48,032 bases of DNA from NCBI RefSeq assembly GCF_944387725.1, contig NZ_CALXGA010000008.1, positions 1 through 48,032 of the forward strand. Direction: 5' to 3'. The position numbers were made by a program, and so were the translations under genes. Below are positions 41,225-48,032 of the stretch, one piece after another (position 1 is the stretch's first letter; the number at the start of each line of letters is the position of its first letter). A model generated the notes under the pieces. The model searched no databases and was not told the DNA's origin. It saw nothing but the letters and a program-made list of their open reading frames with translations. Origin of the DNA: an uncultured Intestinimonas sp. Its GTDB lineage: Bacteria > Bacillota > Clostridia > Oscillospirales > Oscillospiraceae.

Positions 41225-42685
41225 ATGAAGCTGGAATTTGAATACGGCCACGGCCGGATGAGCGCGGAGCTGCCCGACAGCACCGACGTCTTTATCCCCG
41301 GGGAGACGGTGCCCGACCCCCCCTGCCTGCCCCAGGACTGGGACAGCCTGTACGCCGCCACCCTGGAGAGCCTTCGCAATCCCATCGGCATGAGGTCCCT
41401 GCGGGAGCTGGCGGGCCCCGGGAAGCGGGTGGTCTTCGTCATCCCGGACATTGTGAAGGGGGGCACCCAGCCCACCGCCCACCGGCGGGTGAGCATCCGG
41501 GCCTGCCTGGACGAGCTCTACGCCGCCGGGGTGGAGCAGAAGGACATCCTGCTCCTCTTCTCCAACGGCCTGCACCCCCGGGCCACCGTGCCGGAGATGA
41601 AAAAGATTCTGGGGGAGGAGCTCTTCAACGCCTTCTACTGGACGGGCCAGATCGCCAGCCACGACAGCGAGGACTATGAGCATATGGTGGATCTGGGCGC
41701 CACCCGGCGGGGCGACCCGGTGCTGATGAACAAGTACGTCTATGACTGCGACATCCCCATCCTCATCGGCCACACCCAGGGGAACCCCTACGGGGGCTAC
41801 TCCGGGGGCTATAAGCACTGCGCCACCGGCATCACCCACTGGCGGAGCATCGCCAGTCACCACGTCCCCCAGGTGATGCACCGGGCCGACTTCACCCCGG
41901 TGTCCGGCCACAGCCTCATGCGGACCAAGTTCGACGAGATCGGGATGCACATGGAGGAGAAGATGGGCCGCCCCTTCTTCTGCTGCGACGCGGTACTGGA
42001 CACCTACTCCCGGCAGATCGCCATCTTTTCGGGCTGGGCCAGGGAGATGCAGCCCGTCTCCTGGCAGGTGGCCAACAAGCGGACCTATGTGCCCTACGCC
42101 AAAGAGAAGTACGACGTGATGGTCTTCGGGATGCCCCAGGACTTCCACTACGGCAACGGCATGGGCACCAACCCCATCCAGATGATGCAGGCCCTCTCCG
42201 CCCAGGTCATCCGGCACAAGCGGGTGATGAAGGACAACTGCGTCATCCTCTGCTCCTCCATCTGCAACGGCTATTTCCACGACGAGCGCTGGCCCTATCT
42301 CCGGGAGCTCTATGAGATGTTCCAGCACGACTATATGCAGGTCCTCCCCGACATGGACCGCTACGGGGAGTACTTCGCCACCAATGAGGCGTACATCCGC
42401 AAGTACCGCTTCTGCAACGCCTTCCACCCCTTCCACGGCTTTTCCATGATGAGCTGCGGCCACATCGCGGAGAGGAACACGGCGGCCATCTACATCGTGG
42501 GGGCCCAGGAGCCGGGCATCGCCCGGAGCATGGGCCTCAAGACCCGGGCCACCTTCGAGGAGGCTCTGGAGGACGCCAAGCGGAAATTTGTGGGCCCCAA
42601 CCCCCGCATCCTGGCCCTCCCCAGGACCTTCCAGCTGGGGGCGGTCCATCTCTGCATGGCTGGCGACGACCTGAGCGGCGTGTAA
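41225..42685 (+). CDS. LarA-superfamily (DUF2088) protein, candidate nickel-pincer racemase/epimerase
   Basis: A 486-residue protein. LarA-type motifs: VVFVIPDIVKGGTQPT (like the D-x-T-R loop), SNGLHPRATVPEMKKILG with H117, IGHTQGNPYGGYSGGYK with H183 and K197, which correspond in order and spacing to His108, His174 and Lys184 of lactate racemase LarA that hold the pincer nickel cofactor. The C-terminal half holds DFHYGNGMGTNPIQMMQALSAQ. LarA homologues racemise or epimerise hydroxy acids and sugar acids. It sits between a TIM-like gene and phosphofructokinase, so a sugar-acid or sugar-phosphate substrate is likely, but this is inference. No larB, larC or larE is in the window. GAGGAGC precedes the ATG. 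Confidence 0.78.
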   Translation: MKLEFEYGHGRMSAELPDSTDVFIPGETVPDPPCLPQDWDSLYAATLESLRNPIGMRSLRELAGPGKRVVFVIPDIVKGGTQPTAHRRVSIRACLDELYAAGVEQKDILLLFSNGLHPRATVPEMKKILGEELFNAFYWTGQIASHDSEDYEHMVDLGATRRGDPVLMNKYVYDCDIPILIGHTQGNPYGGYSGGYKHCATGITHWRSIASHHVPQVMHRADFTPVSGHSLMRTKFDEIGMHMEEKMGRPFFCCDAVLDTYSRQIAIFSGWAREMQPVSWQVANKRTYVPYAKEKYDVMVFGMPQDFHYGNGMGTNPIQMMQALSAQVIRHKRVMKDNCVILCSSICNGYFHDERWPYLRELYEMFQHDYMQVLPDMDRYGEYFATNEAYIRKYRFCNAFHPFHGFSMMSCGHIAERNTAAIYIVGAQEPGIARSMGLKTRATFEEALEDAKRKFVGPNPRILALPRTFQLGAVHLCMAGDDLSGV

Positions 42686-42697
42686 GGAGGGGAAATC

Positions 42698-43864
42698 ATG
42701 CTGAAAGGAAATATGCTCATCGCCCACGGCGGCGGCCCCACCCCCGTCATCAACAGCTCCCTGCTGGGGGCGGTGCGGGAGGCCAAGGCCCACGGCGAGA
42801 TCGAGGCCATCTACGGCGCCCGCTTCGGGGCCGAGGGCCTCCTGGCCGGGGACCTCATCGACCTGAGGGCGGTCCCCGACGGCGACCTGGAGCTTTTGGC
42901 CAAAACCCCCGCCTCCGCCCTGGGCTCCTGCCGCCGGAAGCTCACCGGCGCCGACTACCCCGCCGTGCTGGAGTGCTTCCAAAAGTTCAACATCCGCTAC
43001 TTCTTCTATAACGGCGGCAACGACTCCATGGACACCTGCCACAAGGTCTTCCAGCTGGCCAGCCAGTCCGGCTACGAGCTGCGGGTCATGGGCATCCCCA
43101 AGACCATCGACAACGACCTGGCTGTCACCGACCACTGCCCGGGCTTCGGCAGCGCCGCCCGGTATGCCGCTGTCTCCGCCCTGGAGCTGGCCCAGGACGC
43201 CGCCGCCCTGCCCATCCATGTGGTCGTCATGGAGCTCATGGGCCGGAATGCCGGCTGGATCACCGCCGCCTCCGCCCTCTACGCCGGTTTAATGCCCTGC
43301 GAGCACCTGGTCTACCTCCCCGAGACGGCCTTTGACAAGGGAACCTTCCTCCAGGCGGTCCAGGAGAAGTTCGCCAGGGGCCGGGGTCTGCTGGTCACCG
43401 TCTCCGAGGGCATCCACTACGCCGACGGGACCCCGGTGGCCGACTCCGGCCTGGTGGACGGCTTCGGCCACAAGGTCCCCGGCGGAGCCGCCCAGACCCT
43501 CAGCGATATGATTCTGGCCGAGACCGGACTCAAGTCCCGCTCCGAGAAGCCGGGGCTCCTGGGCCGGGTCAGCGTGGCCCTCACGTCGGAGGTGGACCGC
43601 CGGGAGGCTCAGGAGGCCGGCGCGGCGGCTGTTCGATACGCAGTGGAGGGCAAGACCGGCTTCATGGTGGGCTTCCAGACCACCCGGACGCCGGAATACC
43701 GCTCCGAGCTCTGCCTCATCCCCCTGGAGCAGGTGGCCAACGCCGAGAAGACCTTCCCCCTGGCGTGGATCGGCTCTGACGGAGCCAGCATCCGCCCTGA
43801 ATTCCGGGACTACTGCCTCCCCCTGGTGGGGGACTACGACAGCCGCTTCGTCTCCCTGCGGTAG
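42698..43864 (+). CDS. 6-phosphofructokinase, PPi-dependent type
   Basis: A 388-residue phosphofructokinase. N-terminal GGGPTPVINSSLLG (phosphate loop), YNGGNDSMDTCHK and GIPKTIDNDLAVTD. In ATP enzymes the second motif is GGDGS; here D109 replaces the Gly and K135 follows in PKTIDND, the arrangement known for pyrophosphate-dependent enzymes. MELMGRNAGWI is also typical. It phosphorylates fructose-6-phosphate (or tagatose-6-phosphate) to the bisphosphate that the aldolase cleaves. GGAGGGGAAATC precedes the ATG. Frame intact. Confidence 0.92.
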   Translation: MLKGNMLIAHGGGPTPVINSSLLGAVREAKAHGEIEAIYGARFGAEGLLAGDLIDLRAVPDGDLELLAKTPASALGSCRRKLTGADYPAVLECFQKFNIRYFFYNGGNDSMDTCHKVFQLASQSGYELRVMGIPKTIDNDLAVTDHCPGFGSAARYAAVSALELAQDAAALPIHVVVMELMGRNAGWITAASALYAGLMPCEHLVYLPETAFDKGTFLQAVQEKFARGRGLLVTVSEGIHYADGTPVADSGLVDGFGHKVPGGAAQTLSDMILAETGLKSRSEKPGLLGRVSVALTSEVDRREAQEAGAAAVRYAVEGKTGFMVGFQTTRTPEYRSELCLIPLEQVANAEKTFPLAWIGSDGASIRPEFRDYCLPLVGDYDSRFVSLR

Positions 43865-43870
43865 CGGCCT

Positions 43871-44683
43871 ATGCTGTACAACATGGAAAACGGCCTCTTG
43901 TCGGTGACGGTCAGCACCTTTGGGGCCGAGCTTCAAGACATCCACACCTTGGGGGCGCCCTCCGTCCCCTGCCTCTGGGACGGAAAGGCCGGGATCTGGC
44001 CCCGCCGGGCCCCGGTCTGCTTCCCCTGGTGCGGCCGGGTGGAGGGGGGCTGGTTCCAGGAGGAAGGGGTCCGCTACGAGGCCGGGTCCCACGGCTTTGT
44101 CCGAGACCTGGAGCACACCCTGGCGGACCGGGGAGCCCAATGGCTCCGCTTCCGGCTGGACTGGCCGGGGGACGGCCTCCGCTGGCCCTGGGCCTTCACC
44201 TTCGAGACCCTCCACACCCTGGAGGGCCGCCGCCTCACCACCACCTGTACCGCCGTCAACCGGAGCCCCCGGCCCATGCCGGTACAGGTGGGCTTCCATC
44301 CGGGCTTCCGCTGTCCCCTGGACCCGGCCCGGGGCCTGGGGGACTATGCCATCCGCTTCCAGCGCCCGGAGGCCCCAGGCGGCACCGACCGCCTCCCACT
44401 GACCCCCGGCCTCTTTGACCAGGACAGCCTCTGCTTCCGGGACCTGGGATCGGCCTGGGTCCGGCTGGAGGAGCGGGATACCGGCCGGTATCTCCAGGTG
44501 GACCTGGAGGGCGCACCCTATCTGCTGCTGTGGAGCCAGCCGGGAATTCCGGGCTTTGTGTGCATTGAGCCCTGGACGGGCTATCCCGGCCCCGGCCACG
44601 ACCTGGCCGCCCGGCCGGGGGCGGTCCTCCTGCCCCCCGGCGCGTCTCTCCGCCGCAGCATGACCCTGACGGTCCATCTCTGA
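43871..44683 (+). CDS. Aldose 1-epimerase-like protein
   Basis: A 270-residue galactose-mutarotase-fold protein: VSTFGAELQDIHTLG, WPRRAPVCFPWCGRVEGG (Arg and Pro of the substrate site), GSHGFVRDLEH (catalytic His), VQVGFHPGFRCPL (second His), and PGFVCIEPWTGYPGPG (catalytic Glu). The motif pattern matches the LacX/YeaD-like subgroup. It probably interconverts anomers of a sugar or sugar phosphate for the neighbouring enzymes. It follows the phosphofructokinase by 6 bases and is the last gene before a strong terminator. Confidence 0.88.
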   Translation: MLYNMENGLLSVTVSTFGAELQDIHTLGAPSVPCLWDGKAGIWPRRAPVCFPWCGRVEGGWFQEEGVRYEAGSHGFVRDLEHTLADRGAQWLRFRLDWPGDGLRWPWAFTFETLHTLEGRRLTTTCTAVNRSPRPMPVQVGFHPGFRCPLDPARGLGDYAIRFQRPEAPGGTDRLPLTPGLFDQDSLCFRDLGSAWVRLEERDTGRYLQVDLEGAPYLLLWSQPGIPGFVCIEPWTGYPGPGHDLAARPGAVLLPPGASLRRSMTLTVHL

Positions 44684-44700
44684 CCCTCCCCGGCAAACCC

Positions 44701-44740
44701 AGCGGGCCCCCTGTCGCCAGACAGGGGGCCCGCTCTTTTT
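44701..44740 (+). terminator. Terminator of the sugar operon
   Basis: AGCGGGCCCCCTGTC (44701-44715) with GACAGGGGGCCCGCT (44720-44734), 4-base loop, then TCTTTTT. A classic strong terminator. From 44741 to 44816 nothing recognisable is seen. Confidence 0.95.
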
Positions 44741-44816
44741 CACCCTCTCAAACGTGTTCCGGGGAAGATGGCTGTCGAGGGAGCGTTTCAGGGCGGAGCG
44801 CTGTGAAGCCGGCGCG

Positions 44817-47800
44817 TCAGCGCCCAAACAGCCGCCAGAAGAAGCCCCCCTTCTTTTTCTCCCGGGCCGGGCTGGCCCCCAGCTTCTTCAGGGCTGCGAA
44901 GGCCGTGGCTTTGCGGGAGAGCTCCAGGGCCCTGACCGGGTCCTGGGGCACGCCCCGGCCCTGCTCATAGCATACGCTTAGCTCCATCAGGGCCTTGGCA
45001 TCGCCCCGCTCCGCCGACTGCTGGTAGAGCGCCGCCGCCCGGGCCTCGTCCTGGGGGACCCCTCTCCCATCCCGGTAGCAGTCGCCCAGAAGGCGCGGAG
45101 CCCGGGTATCGCCCAGGTCGGCCGCCTTCTGGAACCAGGCCGCCGCTTGTTTCGGGTCTGCGGGGGCGCCAATGCCATTGAGCAAGCAGATTCCGGCGTT
45201 GCAGGCCCCGGCGGGGGACCCCAGATCTCCGGCCTGCCGGTAGAGGGACAGCGCTTGGGCCTCGTCTTGGGAGATCCCCGTTCCCCGTTCGTAGCACAGC
45301 CCCAGGCTCACCAGGGCGTGGGGGTAGTTCTGCTCCGCCGCCCGGCGGTAGAGCTCCACCGCCCTTGGGGCGTCCTGAGGAACCCCAGCGCCCTGCTCAT
45401 AGCAGTCACCCAACAGGTCTAGGGCCTGGGGATAGTCCTGCTCCGCCGCCTTTTGGAGCCAGTACACCGCCTGTCCCGGGTCCGTTGGGACGCCAATGCC
45501 CCGGAGGTAGCAGCGTCCGGCGTTATAGGCCCCAGTCTCCTCCCCCCGCTCTCCAGCCTGCCGGTAGAGGGGCAGGGCCTTGGCCGGGTCCTGGGGTACG
45601 CCCCGGCCCCGCTCATAACAGATGCCCAGGCTCACCAGGGCCCTGATGTGACCCAGATCCACCGCCTTTTGGAACCAGGCCGCCGCCCGCTCCAGGTCCA
45701 CAGGGGTGCCGGTGCCCTCCAGATAACAGAGGGCAGCGTTGTAGGCCCCTGGGGGATTTCCCCGCTCCCCGGCCTGCCGGTAGAGGGACAGGGCCCTGAC
45801 CGGGTCCTGGGGCACGCCCCGGCCCTGCTCATAGCACAGGCCCAGCTCCACCATGGCCTTGGCATAGCCATGGTCCACCGACTGCTGGTAGAGCGCCGCC
45901 GCCCGGGCCTCGTCCTGGGGCACCCCCCTCCCATCCCGGTAGCAGTCGCCCAGAAGGCGCAGGGCCCGGGCGCTGCCCAGGTCCGCCGCCTTCTGGAACC
46001 AGGAGACGGCCTCCTCCGGGTCTGCGGGGGCGCCAATGCTGTTGAATAAGCAGATTCCGGCGTTGCAGGCCCCGGCAGGATCCCCCAGCGCTCCGGCCTG
46101 CCGGTAGAGGGACAGGGCCAGGACCTCGTCCTTGGGGACCCCCGTCCCCTCTTCGTAGCACAGGCCCAGGCTCACCAGGGCGGGGGGAAAGTTCTGCGCC
46201 GCCGCCTGGCGGTAGAGCGCCACCGCCTTTTGGGCGTCCTGGGGAACCCCCAAGCCCTGTTTATAGCAGTCCCCCAACAGGTCCAGGGCCCGGGCGCTGC
46301 CCAGGTCCGCCGCCTTTTGGAGCCAGAACGCCGCCTGCTTCCGGTCCACAGGGGTGCCGGCGCCCCGGAGGTAGCAGAGCCCGGCGTTATAGGCCCCGTC
46401 CTCCTCCCCCTGCTCTCCGGCCTGCCGGTAGAGGGACAGAGCCTTTGTCGGGTCCTTGGGCACACCCCGGCCCCGCTCATAACAGACGCCCAGGCTCACC
46501 AGGGCAGTGGTGTCGCCCAGGTCCGCCGCCTTTTGGAACCAGGCCGCCGCCTGCTCCAGGTCCACAGGGGCGCCGGTACCCTCCAGATAACAGAGGGCGG
46601 CATTATAGGCTCCTGTGGCATTTTCCTGCTCCCCCGCCCGGCGGTAGAGGGAGAGGGCCTTAGCCTCGTCCTTGGGCACGCCCCGGCCCCGCTCATAGCA
46701 GATGCCCAGGCTCACCATGGACTTGATATCCCCCCGGTCCACCGCCTGCTGGAAGAGGGCCGCCGCCCTGGCCTCGTCCTGGGGGACCCCCTTTCCATCC
46801 TGGTAGCAGCCGCCCAAAAGGCGCAGGGCCCGGGGGCTGTCCAGGTCCGCCGCCTTCTGGAACCAGGAGACGGCCTCCTCTGGGTCTGGGTGGGTTCCGA
46901 TGCCATCCAGGAAGCAGACCCCGGCGTTGCAGGCCCCCTCCTGATCCCCCTGTTCTCCGGCCTGCCGGTAGAGGGACAGGGCCTGGGTCTCGTTCTGGAA
47001 GACCCCGATCCCCCGCTCATAGCACAACCCCAGGTCCACCATGGCGGTGAGGAAGCCCTGGGCCGCCGCCCGGCGGAAGCAGTCCACAGCCCGCTGGGGG
47101 TCCGGCTCCACCCCCCAGCCCCGGAGCCAGCACTCTCCCAGCAGATCCAGGGCCCGGGCGCTGCCCAGGTCCGCCGCCTTCTGGAACCACTCCACCGCCG
47201 CCCGTTCGTCCACAGGCGTCCCGATGCCGGTGAGGTAACAGTATCCGGCGTTGCAGGCCCCCACGGCGTGTTCCTTCTCTCCGGCCTCCTGATAACAGGC
47301 CAGAGCCCTGGCCCCGTCCGCCGGAACCCCCACGCCCTGCTCATAGCACAGGCCCAGGCTGGTCAGGGCGGGGGCATATCCCCCCTCGGCCGCCTTTCGG
47401 AACCACTCCACCGCCTGGGCGGGGGAGCGCTCCACCCCCTCGCCGTCCCGGTAGCAGAAGCCCAGCAGATTCATGGCCCGGGGGGAGTCCTGCCCAGCCG
47501 CCTTTCGGAGCCAGACCACGGCCTCCTGGGGGTCTTCGGGGCCGCCGATGCCGTAGAGGAGGCAGTACCCGGCGTTGCAGGCCCCGACGGAGTCGCCCAG
47601 CTCCCCGGCCTTTCGGTAGTATGCCAGGGCCTGGGCCTCGTCCTTGGGGACCCCCGTGCCCTGCTCATAGCACAGGCCCAGGCTCACCAGGGCGGGGGGA
47701 TAGTCCTGCTCCGCCGCCCGGCGGTAGAGCTCCGCCGCCTTTTGGCCGTCCCGGGGCGCCCCCACGCCCCGCTCATAGCAGTCCCCCAGCAGATCCAGGG

Positions 47801-48032
47801 CCCGGGGATAGCCCTGGTCGGCGGCCTTTTGGAGGAGGCTCACGGCCATGTCCGGGTCCTCCTGAACGCCGATGCCCCGGAGGTAGCAGTACCCGGCGTT
47901 GCAGTATCCGGCGGCGCTGCCCCCCCTGCCGGCCTGGAGGTAGAGCTTCACCGCTCTGGGCCGGTTCTGCTCCACCCCCCGGCCCTGCTCATAGCACAGG
48001 CCCAGGCTCACCAGGGCGGGGGGATAGTCCTG
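44817..48032 (-). CDS. Large Sel1-repeat protein (5' end outside the window)
   Basis: At least 1,072 residues, open to the window edge; a GTG at 48011 inside a repeat is not a believable start. About 29-30 Sel1-like repeats of about 36 residues (A-L-x-x-LG-x-C-Y-x-x-G-x-G-V-x-x-D). They group in threes: ALVSLGLCYEQGTGV, GACNAGYCLLYGIG and ALDLLGDCYERGVG types alternate, giving about ten 107-residue super-repeats. The G-A-C/Y-N-A-G/A motif occurs ten times, marking the units. The C-terminal tail is basic: AREKKKGGFFWRLFGR. Sel1 proteins are superhelical scaffolds for protein contacts, often in signalling or at the host interface. Partners unknown. Confidence 0.92.
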   Translation of the reverse strand, partial: QDYPPALVSLGLCYEQGRGVEQNRPRAVKLYLQAGRGGSAAGYCNAGYCYLRGIGVQEDPDMAVSLLQKAADQGYPRALDLLGDCYERGVGAPRDGQKAAELYRRAAEQDYPPALVSLGLCYEQGTGVPKDEAQALAYYRKAGELGDSVGACNAGYCLLYGIGGPEDPQEAVVWLRKAAGQDSPRAMNLLGFCYRDGEGVERSPAQAVEWFRKAAEGGYAPALTSLGLCYEQGVGVPADGARALACYQEAGEKEHAVGACNAGYCYLTGIGTPVDERAAVEWFQKAADLGSARALDLLGECWLRGWGVEPDPQRAVDCFRRAAAQGFLTAMVDLGLCYERGIGVFQNETQALSLYRQAGEQGDQEGACNAGVCFLDGIGTHPDPEEAVSWFQKAADLDSPRALRLLGGCYQDGKGVPQDEARAAALFQQAVDRGDIKSMVSLGICYERGRGVPKDEAKALSLYRRAGEQENATGAYNAALCYLEGTGAPVDLEQAAAWFQKAADLGDTTALVSLGVCYERGRGVPKDPTKALSLYRQAGEQGEEDGAYNAGLCYLRGAGTPVDRKQAAFWLQKAADLGSARALDLLGDCYKQGLGVPQDAQKAVALYRQAAAQNFPPALVSLGLCYEEGTGVPKDEVLALSLYRQAGALGDPAGACNAGICLFNSIGAPADPEEAVSWFQKAADLGSARALRLLGDCYRDGRGVPQDEARAAALYQQSVDHGYAKAMVELGLCYEQGRGVPQDPVRALSLYRQAGERGNPPGAYNAALCYLEGTGTPVDLERAAAWFQKAVDLGHIRALVSLGICYERGRGVPQDPAKALPLYRQAGERGEETGAYNAGRCYLRGIGVPTDPGQAVYWLQKAAEQDYPQALDLLGDCYEQGAGVPQDAPRAVELYRRAAEQNYPHALVSLGLCYERGTGISQDEAQALSLYRQAGDLGSPAGACNAGICLLNGIGAPADPKQAAAWFQKAADLGDTRAPRLLGDCYRDGRGVPQDEARAAALYQQSAERGDAKALMELSVCYEQGRGVPQDPVRALELSRKATAFAALKKLGASPAREKKKGGFFWRLFGR

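Noticed and set aside
40400..43219. A 939-codon minus-strand frame opposite the TIM, LarA-like and phosphofructokinase genes
   Set aside because: It spans three recognisable sense genes and their gaps and has no motif; a product of base composition.
44741..44816. A possible promoter or small gene after the sugar-operon terminator
   Set aside because: No -10/-35 pair, ribosome binding site or frame of note.
44817..48032. Regular repeats at the right edge as CRISPR or satellite DNA
   Set aside because: They translate into Sel1 motifs with conserved residues throughout.

Overview
The window comes from a high-GC, spore-forming Firmicute, most likely a gut Oscillospiraceae relative (Flavonifractor/Lawsonibacter-like). 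The evidence is sporulation genes (spoIIAA-spoIIAB-sigF, spoIIR, a SleB/CwlJ-type hydrolase), strong Gram-positive Shine-Dalgarno sequences, frequent TTG/GTG starts, and a large 2-hydroxyacyl-CoA dehydratase activase typical of anaerobic Clostridia. The taxonomic placement is inference from gene content and base composition.

Layout. 0-3.5 kb: tandem copies of a 162-bp inverted-repeat element, ribF, a DUF1576 membrane protein, then a convergent radical-SAM/XRE pair. 3.7-8.3 kb: a small DUF6809-like gene and the stringent-response/repair pair recJ-relA on the minus strand. 8.6-11.1 kb: a spore-type cell-wall hydrolase and a minus-strand XRE-GT2-GtrA operon. 11.1-11.8 kb: a non-coding stretch with a three-copy operator, an array of perfect hairpins and a 20-bp tandem repeat, followed by a second DUF6809-like gene. 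12.1-13.7 kb: the spoIIA operon. 13.9-24.8 kb: malQ, a split CoA-dehydratase-activase system with a GNAT gene between its two halves, another GNAT gene, and two paralogous lipoproteins flanking a MATE exporter. 25.1-26.8 kb: a chemoreceptor with an apparently extracytoplasmic zinc-binding (CZB-like) domain, whose stop codon is formed by a 162-bp element. 27-31.8 kb: an acyl-CoA ligase, three tRNAs (Val, Glu, Met), an orphan OmpR-type regulator, spoIIR and an unknown protein. 32-33.3 kb: a CcdA-thioredoxin fusion.

33.5-44.7 kb is the most unusual part. A permease/solute-binding chimera and a two-component system precede a gene run encoding NagB-type deaminase, NagA, class II aldolase, TIM-like isomerase, a LarA-superfamily protein, PPi-type phosphofructokinase and an aldose 1-epimerase-like protein. 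Together these could take an N-acetylated amino-sugar phosphate down to triose phosphates. The LarA-like (nickel-pincer racemase superfamily) enzyme is the unexplained member. Five genes in this block (permease/SBP, kinase, regulator, nagB, aldolase) carry a frameshift or in-frame stop, while the others and all flanking genes are intact. The cause is either local sequence error or real decay.

The window ends inside a very large Sel1-repeat protein on the minus strand, built from about ten copies of a roughly 107-residue three-motif super-repeat.

All function calls rest on reading translated sequence and remembered family motifs; no database search was run.
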